A stretch of 45,261 bases of DNA from an uncultured Succinatimonas sp. (GCF_905203285.1 NZ_CAJKVK010000006.1:1-45261), one strand, 5' to 3'; counted from the first letter of the stretch, positions 25,680 through 34,569 are shown. Notes: generated from the sequence alone by a model not told the origin. Numbers and translations are program-made.

Positions 25680-25710
25680 AAAAAAGGCACCATTTTTGCG
25701 GTGCCCTTTT
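25680..25710. terminator. Hairpin terminator in the gene-poor region
   Basis: GGCACC/GGTGCC (25686-25691 and 25700-25705) with loop ATTTTTGC; the minus strand then reads TTTTTT and the plus strand CTTTT. A good intrinsic terminator for a minus-strand transcript such as purF read-through. Confidence 0.75.
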
Positions 25711-25756
25711 CCCTAAAAGTTGCGGATCTAGATAAGTAACTCCAAAAAAACTCTCT

Positions 25757-25783
25757 AAACGGCTTATTTAAGCCGTTTTCTCT
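25757..25783. terminator. Second hairpin in the gene-poor region
   Basis: AAACGGCTT (25757-25765) and AAGCCGTTT (25770-25778) form a perfect nine-base stem with an ATTT loop, followed by TCTCTT on the plus strand; a T-run also follows on the minus strand after GAGAG. Confidence 0.6.
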
Positions 25784-25801
25784 TAATTATCTATTGCTTA
25801 T

Positions 25802-25995
25802 CTATTTCGAACTTGTTATGTCAGATTTTTTAGTCAGACTATTAAAAATCTTGCCAAAATCTATAACAAACTCGATGTTTCTCTACCTGAAAATGCACCA
25901 AAAATTACAGCAACAAGAGAATTTGAGAAAAGGATGCAGAGATCATGGAAAGAGATGCTGAACCTGACGACGATATTGATGCTATGACCGGATAA
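25802..25995 (+). pseudogene. Possible frameshifted gene remnant
   Basis: One frame runs without stops to 25987 and includes a protein-like stretch, NKLDVSLPENAPKITATRE followed by FEKRMQRSWKEM. A second frame takes over in its last part and reads RDAEPDDDIDAMTG to a stop at 25995. The join near 25955 looks like a frameshift within a formerly longer protein with an acidic C-terminus. No start codon with a ribosome site is visible, and I recognise no family. It could be a decayed small gene or chance; the minus-strand frame over the same bases looks less protein-like. Confidence 0.25.
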
Positions 25996-26050
25996 ATTAA
26001 AGCCCCTATCTTAAAACAGAGGCTTACAAAAGATTTCCTTCGGTTATCCA

Positions 26051-26080
26051 ATCTATTGTCTAATATATTAGACAATAGAT
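26051..26080. repeat. Perfect 30-bp palindrome
   Basis: ATCTATTGTCTAATA followed directly by its exact reverse complement, with no spacer or mismatch. It is AT-rich, lacks a flanking T-run and lies about 50 bases past the purF stop. It could be a binding site for a dimeric or tetrameric regulator or a hairpin in the purF 3' end; a normal terminator would be more GC-rich. Confidence 0.9.
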
Positions 26081-26128
26081 CAGTAAAAACTCGCAACTTT
26101 TAGGCTTTTCACAACTTTAATTTAAAAA

Positions 26129-27640
26129 TTAAATATTATAAATTTCCAAATCCTCATTTGCTTCGTTCCATGCTTTATCCGCTTTGGCATCATCGGAACG
26201 CTGCTTATCAAGATAATCAAAATACTCTTTATCAATACCCGGAGTTATATAAGTACCGGTAAAGACCGAAGTTTCAAATTCCTTAAGCTCAGGATTTTCC
26301 TCGCGAACGGCAGCTTCCAAGTCTTCTAATGACTGATAAATAAGAGCATCGGCATGGATCTTCTTGCAAATCTCATCCTTGGTTCTGCCATAGGCGATAA
26401 GCTCTTTTGCCGTAGGCATATCGATACCGTAAACATTAGGATAACGAATTTCAGGGGCAGCTGACGCAAAGTAAACTGCTTTTGCGCCTGCCTCATGAGC
26501 CATATCCACGATTTGCTCTGAAGTTGTACCGCGAACAATTGAATCATCAACAAGCAGAACTTTCTTACCGGCAAATTCTGCAGGAATAGGATTTAGTTTA
26601 TTGCGAACCGACTTCTTACGCTGCTTTTGACCAGGCATAATAAAGGTTCTGCCGATATAACGGTTTTTAACGAAGCCCTGACGATAAGGCTTGCCTAAAA
26701 TACGAGCCATCTGCACGGCGATATCGCATGATGTTTCAGGGATCGGAATAATAACGTCAATATCCAAATCGGCATAATCGCGCTTTATTTGCTCGGCAAG
26801 CTTAGTTCCCATACGAACGCGGGAAGCGTATACGGAAACTCCGTTCATGACGGAATCGGGGCGGGCAAAATAAACATATTCAAAAATGCACGGCTGAAGC
26901 TTAGCGTTTTTGGCACAAATCTTTGAGTGTAAATTGCAGTCCTCGTCAATAAAGATAGCCTCACCCGGAGCGACGTCGCGAATAAGCTTAAAGCCCGCAA
27001 CATCCAAAGCAACGCTTTCAGACGCGACCATGTACTCAGTCTTGCCGTCTTCATCAATACGTGAACCGAGAACCAAAGGACGAATACCGAAAGGATCGCG
27101 GAAAGCTACAAGTCCCGCACCGATGATAAGGGACAAAACAGCGTAGCCGCCGTTAATAAGATCATTAACACCGGAAACCGCCTCAAACACCTCATCAGGA
27201 GTCGGAATATCCTTTGCTACGTTTGACAATTGCCAGGCAAAGATATTAAGCAAAATTTCGGAATCGGATGTCGTATTGACATGACGATGAACCTGCTCGC
27301 ATTTAACTTTAAGCTCTCTGGCGTTAGTCAAATTGCCGTTATGGGCAAGTGCAATACCGAAAGGAGAATTGACATAAAAAGGCTGAGCCTCTGCGGCAGA
27401 TGAAGAGCCTGCGGTCGGATATCTGACGTGACCGATACCGATATTGCCTCTTAAGCGACGCATATGTTTCTGCTGGAAAACATCGCTGACAAGACCGTTT
27501 GCCTTACGCTGTCTGAAATTTCCTTCATCAAGTGTTACGATACCGGCGGCATCCTGTCCGCGATGCTGCAAAACCGTCAGAGCGTCATACAATGACAAAT
27601 TAACCGGTGAATGACTTACGATTCCGACCACTCCGCACAT
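26129..27640 (-). CDS. purF: Amidophosphoribosyltransferase
   Basis: First committed step of purine synthesis: converts PRPP and glutamine to 5-phosphoribosylamine. The nucleophilic Cys is residue 2 (MCGVVGIVS), so no propeptide, as in the E. coli type. The Ntn glutaminase domain includes LQHRGQDAAGIVT and IGHVRYPTAG; the phosphoribosyltransferase domain has the PRPP loop VLLVDDSIVRGTTS. 503 residues against 505 in E. coli. It starts one base after the cvpA stop, keeping the cvpA-purF pair. Confidence 0.97.
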   Translation of the reverse strand: MCGVVGIVSHSPVNLSLYDALTVLQHRGQDAAGIVTLDEGNFRQRKANGLVSDVFQQKHMRRLRGNIGIGHVRYPTAGSSSAAEAQPFYVNSPFGIALAHNGNLTNARELKVKCEQVHRHVNTTSDSEILLNIFAWQLSNVAKDIPTPDEVFEAVSGVNDLINGGYAVLSLIIGAGLVAFRDPFGIRPLVLGSRIDEDGKTEYMVASESVALDVAGFKLIRDVAPGEAIFIDEDCNLHSKICAKNAKLQPCIFEYVYFARPDSVMNGVSVYASRVRMGTKLAEQIKRDYADLDIDVIIPIPETSCDIAVQMARILGKPYRQGFVKNRYIGRTFIMPGQKQRKKSVRNKLNPIPAEFAGKKVLLVDDSIVRGTTSEQIVDMAHEAGAKAVYFASAAPEIRYPNVYGIDMPTAKELIAYGRTKDEICKKIHADALIYQSLEDLEAAVREENPELKEFETSVFTGTYITPGIDKEYFDYLDKQRSDDAKADKAWNEANEDLEIYNI

Positions 27641-27641
27641 G

Positions 27642-28142
27642 TTATGCTCCTGTTATTGGGGTTCCCAAGTAAATAAAAAACCAATTCACGATACGCTGCA
27701 ATTCAGGAATAAAGACTGAGTTCTGCCACCATGAGGTTGACAAAATAAAGCTTAGAATATGCAGCTTAAAGAAAATTTGCAGTAAAGCTAAAATCGCACA
27801 TACTACTAAAATTCCGCGCAGTACGCCAAAAACGATACCGAGCAGCCTATCCGTACCTGACAAGCCCGCTTTTTTCATTAGTGAGCGAATAATGTTGCCG
27901 CACATTCCGATAATCAGCAAAGTCGCAACGAATAAACCGATAATTGCAAGAATGTTACGGGTCAGCTCATCATTGAAATACGTAAGCTTATCGGCAAGAG
28001 GTGAATAAAAGTTGCCGGTAACGACAAAGGCGCCTACCCAGGCGCCTAAGGATATAGCTTCACGGACAAAACCGCGAAGCACTGACAATAAAGCAGATAC
28101 TGCTATAACGGCGACGATTGCCCAATCGGCAGCTGTCAGCAT
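27642..28142 (-). CDS. cvpA: CvpA family inner-membrane protein
   Basis: 166-residue protein with four hydrophobic segments, starting DWAIVAVIAVSALLSVLRGFVREAISL, the characteristic CvpA opening, and ending with an amphipathic segment. In E. coli CvpA was named for its need in colicin V production; it also affects envelope stress tolerance. It shares one base with the serS stop (TAATG) and abuts purF, so serS-cvpA-purF are likely cotranscribed. Confidence 0.92.
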   Translation of the reverse strand: MLTAADWAIVAVIAVSALLSVLRGFVREAISLGAWVGAFVVTGNFYSPLADKLTYFNDELTRNILAIIGLFVATLLIIGMCGNIIRSLMKKAGLSGTDRLLGIVFGVLRGILVVCAILALLQIFFKLHILSFILSTSWWQNSVFIPELQRIVNWFFIYLGTPITGA

Positions 28143-29452
28143 TACATGCTCTCTTTAGTTATTACTTCAAGATCGTCTAGGTATGGTCTTAAAACCTTCG
28201 GTACGGTAATAGAGCCATCCTCGTTCTGATAATTTTCCATTACGGCAACCAAGGTTCTGCCTACTGCAAGACCTGAGCCGTTTAAAGTATGAACAAGCTC
28301 GATCTTTCCGTCCTTACGGCGAACGCGTGCCTGCATGCGGCGTGCCTGGAAGTCAGTGCAGTTAGAGCATGAAGAAATCTCACGATAAGTATTTTGAGCC
28401 GGGAGCCAAACTTCCAAATCGTAAGTCTTAGCCGAGCTGAATCCGATATCTCCGGTGCTTAAAGTCATTACGCGATAAGGAAGCTCCAATCCCTGCAAAA
28501 CGGCTTCAGCATCGTGAGTTAAAACTTCCAAAGCTTCCCATGAATCCTCAGGACGGACAATCTGCACCATTTCAACCTTATCAAACTGATGCATACGGAT
28601 TAAACCGCGGGTGTCACGGCCTGCAGAGCCGGCTTCAGATCTGAAGCACGGGGTATGGGCAGTAACTTTAATCGGCAATTTATCTTCAGGAATGATCTCA
28701 CCGCGAACCATGTTGGTTAAAGGAACTTCAGCGGTCGGAATCAAGCAGAAATGACGATTGACGTCATCACCGTCGGCATCGCCGTTTAATGAAGTGTGGA
28801 ACAAATCCTCACCGAATTTAGGCATCTGACCGGTACCGTATAAAGAATCAAGATTTACAAGGTACGGAACGTAAACTTCTGTGTAACCCTGATGCTTGCA
28901 GTGCAAGTCAAGCATGTAATGAACCAAGGCGCGGTGCAGTGCGCAGATGGGGCCGGTCATCACGGCAAAGCGTGCACCTGAAATCTTACGGGCATTAGCA
29001 AAATCAAGCATGCCGAGGCCTTCGCCCAAAGCTACATGATCTTTAATCGGGAAATCAAACTGACGCGGGGTTCCGACACGGCGAATTTCAACATTAGCGC
29101 TGTCATCAGGACCTACAGGCAAAGAAGCATCAGGAAGATTCGGAACGGTAAGAGCGATTTCATTGATTTGAGCTAAAACCTTATCTTGTTCGGCTTTTAC
29201 GACATCAAGCTCATCACCGATTTTGGCAACTTCATTCTTGATTTCTGTAATGTCTTTGCCTTCTCTTTTAGCCTGACCGATTGATTTTGACATTGAGTTG
29301 CGTTTGGCTTGAAGATCTTGGGTACGAACCATCAGATCTTTACGCATCTCTTCTAATTTGGTTAACTTTTCAACGTCTAATTTGTAATTACGGGTTGCAA
29401 GACGCTCTGCGGTTTCTTTAAGTTCAGAGCGCAAATATTTAGAATCAAGCAT
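28142..29452 (-). CDS. serS: Seryl-tRNA synthetase
   Basis: Class II synthetase charging tRNA-Ser and tRNA-Sec. The N-terminal antiparallel coiled-coil arm (about 27-105, rich in Lys/Glu and RNSMSKSIGQAKREGKD) contacts the tRNA long variable arm. The catalytic core shows motif 2 in CFRSEAGSAGRDTRGLIRMHQFDKVE and motif 3 in NGSGLAVGRTLVAVMENYQ. 436 residues against 430 in E. coli. Lies downstream of hipBA on the same strand; a GTGAG/CTCAC hairpin (29494-29507) lies between hipA and serS. Confidence 0.97.
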   Translation of the reverse strand: MLDSKYLRSELKETAERLATRNYKLDVEKLTKLEEMRKDLMVRTQDLQAKRNSMSKSIGQAKREGKDITEIKNEVAKIGDELDVVKAEQDKVLAQINEIALTVPNLPDASLPVGPDDSANVEIRRVGTPRQFDFPIKDHVALGEGLGMLDFANARKISGARFAVMTGPICALHRALVHYMLDLHCKHQGYTEVYVPYLVNLDSLYGTGQMPKFGEDLFHTSLNGDADGDDVNRHFCLIPTAEVPLTNMVRGEIIPEDKLPIKVTAHTPCFRSEAGSAGRDTRGLIRMHQFDKVEMVQIVRPEDSWEALEVLTHDAEAVLQGLELPYRVMTLSTGDIGFSSAKTYDLEVWLPAQNTYREISSCSNCTDFQARRMQARVRRKDGKIELVHTLNGSGLAVGRTLVAVMENYQNEDGSITVPKVLRPYLDDLEVITKESM

Positions 29453-29583
29453 GGATAACTGCCGCTTATTACTAAGAAAAAAGAAATCTTAACGTGAGAA
29501 AACTCACAACGTGCAAATTTTACCATGAAGAAAGGACTATTGGTACAAAATAGCTACCTATCTTAAGCCTACTTTAGACGTTA

Positions 29584-30903
29584 TTATTTAATACTCCCTT
29601 CAACGAAACTTTTTAGCTCTTTAGCCTTTTGCATAAGATTTTGCAAAATAGGTTCAGATATATCTTTAGGAAAATCGTTATTTAAATTATCTTTTGCAAA
29701 ATCGGCAAGCTTCTCACTTTTTCCAACAATTTCATTGAAAATCTTAATAATTTCTTTCTTAGGGATTCTGCAAAGCTTCCCTGTTTCCCAAAAATGCCGA
29801 GCTTTGATTTCAGATAATTTGTAATGGCGATTTTTCCCAATAACTGCCATTGCCATTTTTACTTTCTTTAAAGACAAATTCCCTTTGGCAACTAATGGCC
29901 ACACAGACATTACGTCGTAAAACGGAGCTAAAGAAAAGGTTCCGCCTTTATGAATAAATATGCTGAAGTTTTTAGCATGTCCGTCAATTGCTCCTAACAT
30001 CCAAAACAAAACCTGAACTTTAAAAAAGTTCATACGATCGTCGTATGCTTTTACGGAAGCTTTTAAAAAGTTCATTATGCTTTCAATTCCGATTTTTCCT
30101 TCAGTCTCATATTTTTTATCAGGAGACAAAGCGAAAACCTGACACAAATCCTCTGTCGGCAAGCGTATAAGTCTGTTGTTTTTTGCCCAAGCCCTGTCAA
30201 ACCTTTCTACAATCAATACCTTTTGTCCGTCAAAACAATCAAGAGCAGCACTAACGACCGGAACATCAAAAAAATCGAGTAATCTAAGGCATAACCATTC
30301 ATTTTCGCAGCTATCGGATAAATCAATTCCGCTATACTCTATTTTTCCGATAGGAAGTTTGAAAATATGCGTTGACGGAGTTGTTTTAAGAGGAATAGCC
30401 CATTTATTTTGAAAACGAAGAAAAGCAGTCTTTTCCTGGACTCCGGCAAGAGATATTCTAAAATCAAGATCGTTTGTCATTCCAAGCGGTCTTGTTTGGT
30501 AGTTACGTAAAATTTCTCCTAATTCTTTCTCTTTAAGAAATTTATTTTTGATTTTAAAAAAATCATCATCTGAAATTTTTTCTCTTTGTAATGATAGAGC
30601 ACCGACGCAATCTGCGCCTATTTCCTTCAATATGGCAAAAGGATGAGAAGATACGATAAATAATCTTTTTCTTAACCGACCTAAAATAGAATCCGAGTCA
30701 GGCAAAAGATTTTGAAAAAAGTTGTATACCTTTTCTCCGGTATAAGTATCATGCGTTAAAGGTAATGACAAAGAAATGGGTCGTGAGTTTTCGTCGGACA
30801 ACCAAGAGCTTGCATAAGAAAAATGAAGATTACCTTTGTCATCTAATGATAACTTACCTACTCTTTTGTTATTCAAGCACACAGTTAAATTATCAACTAC
30901 CAT
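29584..30903 (-). CDS. hipA: HipA toxin, serine/threonine kinase
   Basis: Toxin of the HipBA module; E. coli HipA phosphorylates glutamyl-tRNA synthetase, stalls translation and induces persistence. It is full-length at 439 residues (440 in E. coli) and strongly similar throughout: RPISLSLPL, NLLPDSDSILGRLRKR, DFRISLAGVQEKTAFLR (the Ser at about 151 matches autophosphorylated Ser150), THIFKLPIG (ATP site), GAIDGHAKNFS (catalytic Asp) and APFYDVMS (Mg-binding Asp). ATG 30903 overlaps the hipB stop by seven bases and has GAAGAGG upstream; an earlier GTG at 30915 is less likely. No lesion is seen, so it appears active. Confidence 0.95.
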   Translation of the reverse strand: MVVDNLTVCLNNKRVGKLSLDDKGNLHFSYASSWLSDENSRPISLSLPLTHDTYTGEKVYNFFQNLLPDSDSILGRLRKRLFIVSSHPFAILKEIGADCVGALSLQREKISDDDFFKIKNKFLKEKELGEILRNYQTRPLGMTNDLDFRISLAGVQEKTAFLRFQNKWAIPLKTTPSTHIFKLPIGKIEYSGIDLSDSCENEWLCLRLLDFFDVPVVSAALDCFDGQKVLIVERFDRAWAKNNRLIRLPTEDLCQVFALSPDKKYETEGKIGIESIMNFLKASVKAYDDRMNFFKVQVLFWMLGAIDGHAKNFSIFIHKGGTFSLAPFYDVMSVWPLVAKGNLSLKKVKMAMAVIGKNRHYKLSEIKARHFWETGKLCRIPKKEIIKIFNEIVGKSEKLADFAKDNLNNDFPKDISEPILQNLMQKAKELKSFVEGSIK

Positions 30904-31151
30904 TCCTCTTCCCACCCTTTAGCAGCATCTGCAGAACGTTTAGACAAAGTAATTTCAAGGCCTAAAGAAGATAAGATGTTAAACAAAGTCTCTATCTTGC
31001 AATTTTCAGGATGGTTTTCAAATGCCGAAACGGTAGCCTGCTTAATACCGATTCTTTCAGCTACGTCTTGCTGTGTCATTTTGGCAAGTCGTCGTTTTTC
31101 TCTTATTTCATGAGCAAGAAGCTTGGCGCTGGTAATTCTTGCGACATACAT
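30897..31151 (-). CDS. hipB: HipB antitoxin, HTH repressor
   Basis: 84-residue Xre/Cro-type antitoxin that binds HipA and represses hipBA. The helix-turn-helix is MTQQDVAERIGIKQATVSAFEN, matching the E. coli recognition helix GIKQAT. The C-terminus ends in Trp (EEEW), like E. coli HipB, whose terminal Trp docks in HipA and governs stability. AGGAGG lies five bases before the ATG and falls inside the first operator. It precedes hipA with a short overlap. Confidence 0.95.
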   Translation of the reverse strand: MYVARITSAKLLAHEIREKRRLAKMTQQDVAERIGIKQATVSAFENHPENCKIETLFNILSSLGLEITLSKRSADAAKGWEEEW

Positions 31152-31153
31152 AT

Positions 31154-31255
31154 TATCCTCCTGCAGGGATAATAATACATTTATCCCTTTACAAGGATAA
31201 GTTGGGATTTATCCCTTGTCAAGGATAAGACAGCATTTATCCCTTGTAAGGGATA
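31154..31255 (-). promoter_or_regulatory. hipBA operator array with promoter
   Basis: Four 18-base sites of the form TATCC-N8-GGATA begin at 31154, 31182, 31210 and 31238, spaced exactly 28 bases apart. TATCC-N8-GGATA is the known E. coli HipB operator. A strong promoter is embedded: TTGACA (31217-31222, in the third site) and TATCCT (31194-31199, in the second) with a 17-base spacer on the minus strand. The site nearest hipB covers its Shine-Dalgarno. HipB binding would therefore block polymerase directly. Confidence 0.93.
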
Positions 31256-31261
31256 CAGTTT

Positions 31262-32611
31262 CTATTCTTCGTCATCGGCATCAGCTTTAAACGGTACGCC
31301 GTTTAATGTAACGTCACCGTTTTGCATCTTAAACTTAGTAACGTAATAAGGATCTTCAAAAGTAATTTTACCTTCGGCAAGAGACGATGAAATCAGATCA
31401 CTATGTTCTTTGCGCACCAGATAATCAGTAAATTCTTTACCGCTTTTTACGTCAAAATCAGCATGAATGTCTTTTACTTTGAGCTTTTCCTTGTCTATTA
31501 AAGCTCCCGCTGTTCCTTTAATAACAAAACCGTCTTTTTTATAAGAAGATGATAAATTATTAAGTTTAAATTGAACGTTATTACCGACAGCCTTAAGCGC
31601 CTGAATCATAGCTTCATTTTCAGGAACGTTCATAGCTTTAATAAGCTCTTTTAAATTAACCTTTCCCAAGGAAAAATTATATTTAAAATCATTAAATCTG
31701 GTAACTTCCCGGCGCTCACCATATTCGACAAACGGGAAGGCAAAAGCAAAATTACCGCTACCGTCGCTTGTCACTTCACTAAAACCGTCTTTGTCAGGAT
31801 CTTCAATTTCAAGAACCGCGCCTACCCTTTGCATGGAAACATACTCCCGCAAAGACGGATCGTGAACGTCATCTTCAGGGGAAAATCCAATTGCATAAAT
31901 TGTGGAAAAGTCAGCATTAAAATCGGCAAGACCAAAAGTAAGAGAACGAAGACCTGCAGTTTTATTTATATAAGTGGGATTTGCTTTAACATTAAGACCT
32001 TCAAGCTTAACGGTATAAGCGCTTTGACCTGCGTACTCCAAATCACTTTTACAATTAAAACCTGCAGCATTAAATTCAAGATCGACACTATTAAACGAAG
32101 AAGCCGAAGCATAAAGAGCCGACTGACCTACAGAACATTTACCGTCCTCAAGGCCTAACGCCAAATTATCCGTCTTGACCGCTAAATTTACTTCAGGAGG
32201 CAAAACCGTAACTTTAAACGCGCCTTGATAAGCAAATCCTGAAATTAAGTTTTGTTCTAGCAAAGCATCAATCGTTCCGCCCTTTTCACCGTGAAACTCA
32301 CCGTTAACCCAAAAAGGAGAGAACACAACCTTTAACAAAGTATTTCCGGACAACTCATCAAGATTAAAGACATTGCCTTCACTTAAAGGAAAAGACCAAT
32401 GGACAATGCCCTCACGGGAAAACAAACCTGAAGAAGTTTCTTCATAAGAAAGATTAAGTCCCGGTACTTTTTTTTCTATAAGATTAAGAACATTGGGAAG
32501 TTTGGCATCATAGACCATGGGCCCTACAATCATAAAACCTGCGATAACAACAACCGCAAGGCCTCCAACCGTACCTAATGATGCAATTAACAACTTCTTT
32601 TTATTAATCAT
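31262..32611 (-). CDS. ydgA: DUF945/YdgA-family protein
   Basis: 449-residue protein with one N-terminal hydrophobic helix (about 7-32) and a large periplasmic part, matching the length and layout of the DUF945 (YdgA/YihF) family of gammaproteobacteria: VYDAKLPNVLNLIEKKVPGLNLSYEETSSGLFSREGIVHW is the typical region after the anchor. The function of the family is not established; an envelope role is assumed. It overlaps tyrA by four bases (ATGA), so it is translated from the tyrA transcript. The first hipBA operator starts six bases beyond its stop. Confidence 0.78.
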   Translation of the reverse strand: MINKKKLLIASLGTVGGLAVVVIAGFMIVGPMVYDAKLPNVLNLIEKKVPGLNLSYEETSSGLFSREGIVHWSFPLSEGNVFNLDELSGNTLLKVVFSPFWVNGEFHGEKGGTIDALLEQNLISGFAYQGAFKVTVLPPEVNLAVKTDNLALGLEDGKCSVGQSALYASASSFNSVDLEFNAAGFNCKSDLEYAGQSAYTVKLEGLNVKANPTYINKTAGLRSLTFGLADFNADFSTIYAIGFSPEDDVHDPSLREYVSMQRVGAVLEIEDPDKDGFSEVTSDGSGNFAFAFPFVEYGERREVTRFNDFKYNFSLGKVNLKELIKAMNVPENEAMIQALKAVGNNVQFKLNNLSSSYKKDGFVIKGTAGALIDKEKLKVKDIHADFDVKSGKEFTDYLVRKEHSDLISSSLAEGKITFEDPYYVTKFKMQNGDVTLNGVPFKADADDEE

Positions 32612-33738
32612 GAACGGTCATCCTGCATTTTTGCAAGCAGCTTAGCGCTTTCTTTTAAAAAGCTTTGGGCATAATCACCAAAATAACTGCGCGCAAAATA
32701 AAATCTTTTTATAAACTCTTCTTTATCTTGACTTAACACTATATCAAGCTCGGATTTTAAGCTTGAAACATAATCTTTGATTAAATCGGCATTATCCTGT
32801 GACGACATGATGATATCGGCATAAAGATGAGGATCCTGGGCAAACAATCTGCCGACCATCTCAATTTCCAAGCGATAAATAGGAGAGCTTAAATTTAAAA
32901 TATTTTGTAAATCGGGATTAAGTTTTGCCAAAAAAACGCCGTAACAGTATGTAGTAAAATGCCGCAAAGCCTGAATAATACTCATGGCACTGTCATGCTC
33001 CACGGCTTTACAGCTACAAATATTAGCTCCCCAAATCTTAAATTGATTTACCAAAAACTCACACTTTTGCGGCATTCTGCCGTCAACGCACACCACAACC
33101 TGCTTAACAAAGCTGCGCGTATCCGGACCGAACATCGGATGCAATCCGATAACCGGGCCTTTATGAGCACTTAGCATAGCATTAACAGGGCCCGTCTTTA
33201 CCGAGGTAACATCAGCAAGAACCGTATCTTCGGTAAGATACTGACTTATTTTTTTAATCGTCTTATCAGTCACGTCAATGGGTACGCTGACAATTACCGT
33301 ACCTACACCTGAAAATAAAGCTTCAGCCTTATCCCAATCATTCTTGTCTAAAATTCTTACTTCATAACCGGAATTTTTAAAAAAAGCGCCTAAAAGCTTT
33401 CCCATTCCGCCGTTTCCGCCGACGATAAGTACGGGTTTTGCTTCTTTTTGAGCGCAGGGAAACACCCCTATTCCGCCTTGACGGTAAGATTCACGCAAAA
33501 GCCTTTTTAAAATATCTTCAATAAGGCCATCAGGTAAATCATACATTGCCGCAAGATCGTGTCTTGATTCAAGCAAAAATCGCTCACGCTCAGGATTAAA
33601 TGTTCCGGAGCCAAGATCTTTTTTTACCTCAGCCGCTTCTTTGACTAATTTTAATCTTAAGGCAATAAGCTCAATAAGATTTTTATCTACATCATCGATT
33701 TGCTCACGCAAGGCATCAAGTTTATGAGCGTTTTCCAT
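32608..33738 (-). CDS. tyrA: Chorismate mutase/prephenate dehydrogenase (T-protein)
   Basis: Bifunctional enzyme of tyrosine synthesis. The AroQ-type chorismate mutase domain covers about residues 1-90 (LDALREQIDDVDKNLIELIALRLKLV), then an NAD-binding prephenate dehydrogenase domain with GGNGGMGKLLGAFF and the catalytic His in GLHPMFGPD. 376 residues against 373 in E. coli TyrA. It lies three bases after mlaA and overlaps ydgA. No aroF-type DAHP synthase gene is next to it, unlike the E. coli arrangement. Confidence 0.96.
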   Translation of the reverse strand: MENAHKLDALREQIDDVDKNLIELIALRLKLVKEAAEVKKDLGSGTFNPERERFLLESRHDLAAMYDLPDGLIEDILKRLLRESYRQGGIGVFPCAQKEAKPVLIVGGNGGMGKLLGAFFKNSGYEVRILDKNDWDKAEALFSGVGTVIVSVPIDVTDKTIKKISQYLTEDTVLADVTSVKTGPVNAMLSAHKGPVIGLHPMFGPDTRSFVKQVVVCVDGRMPQKCEFLVNQFKIWGANICSCKAVEHDSAMSIIQALRHFTTYCYGVFLAKLNPDLQNILNLSSPIYRLEIEMVGRLFAQDPHLYADIIMSSQDNADLIKDYVSSLKSELDIVLSQDKEEFIKRFYFARSYFGDYAQSFLKESAKLLAKMQDDRS

Positions 33739-33741
33739 AAA

Positions 33742-34569
33742 TTAACCGTCTATTTCATCCAAGAACGATTCGTCAACCGACGGTTCTTCATTTTGCATTG
33801 AGGCACTAGGATCTACTTTCCCTTGATTGTGCATCAGATAAAAATCACGGGTCTGCACATAAGGATCGATAGCGTTATCGACAACGCCTTCCTGATCGAT
33901 AAGCTGTGCTCTGTTATGGATCCCCTCAACTGCCCAAGCGCCGATTCCTACATACCAAGGGAAGAAGAAATAAGGCCAATTATCGGCAGTATCACCATGG
34001 GCCGCTCTTGCCGTGGTGGGTCCGTAAATCGGAACCATTAAAAAAGGACCTGAATCCATGCCGGCCTTTCCCAATACGGTATCCATTTCCATAGGCTTAT
34101 TATCAAGACCCATCTGACTTGCGACATCAATAAAGCCTAAAAAGCCCATAGTACTGTTTACTATAAAACGGGTAAGACTGATGCCTGAATTTTTTACTTC
34201 ACCGATAAAAAGATTGTTTACGGTGTTATTTAATTCAGCGATATTAGAGAAAAAATTTCCGACGCCAAGCTGCACGGGCTGCGGCAATGCCGCATAGCCG
34301 TGAGCTACGGGACGCAATAAATATCTGTCGAAAATTTCGTAATTTAAAGTCCAGCCTACGACACGGTTGGGGACTTCCAAAGTATCGATAGCGTTGCCTG
34401 ACAAAATAGAATAACCGTAAGTGTAATCATTTTGCGCGGATTCAATCTTCAATTGTCTGGGCACCATAGGGTTATAAGTCGATCTTGCAGCTTGAGCCGC
34501 ACTTACTCCAAAGATCAGGATACAGGCTATTGCGCATATTTTATTTAACATAAACAAAAACTTGCTCAT
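33742..34569 (-). CDS. mlaA: MlaA/VacJ-family outer-membrane lipid-asymmetry protein
   Basis: Component that removes phospholipids from the outer leaflet of the outer membrane. Family motifs: NYEIFDRYLLRPVAHGYAALP, NTVNNLFIGEVKNSGISLTRFIVNSTMGFLGFIDVA, DTVLGKAGMDSGPFLMVPIYGPTTAR. Unlike E. coli MlaA, no lipobox sits at the end of the signal sequence: the only cysteines (12 and 16) are inside the hydrophobic core, and cleavage looks like AQA-A near residue 28. So it may be a soluble or integral, non-lipidated form. 275 residues against 251. First gene of mlaA-tyrA-ydgA. Confidence 0.88.
   Translation of the reverse strand: MSKFLFMLNKICAIACILIFGVSAAQAARSTYNPMVPRQLKIESAQNDYTYGYSILSGNAIDTLEVPNRVVGWTLNYEIFDRYLLRPVAHGYAALPQPVQLGVGNFFSNIAELNNTVNNLFIGEVKNSGISLTRFIVNSTMGFLGFIDVASQMGLDNKPMEMDTVLGKAGMDSGPFLMVPIYGPTTARAAHGDTADNWPYFFFPWYVGIGAWAVEGIHNRAQLIDQEGVVDNAIDPYVQTRDFYLMHNQGKVDPSASMQNEEPSVDESFLDEIDG

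Noticed and set aside
25905..26096. Minus-strand 63-codon frame
   Set aside because: It runs through the 30-bp palindrome, has no ribosome site and low-complexity Ser/Leu content; taken as chance.
29494..29507. Hairpin GTGAG/CTCAC between hipA and serS as a terminator
   Set aside because: The stem is only five bases and the T-rich stretch begins about ten bases after it; not strong enough to call.
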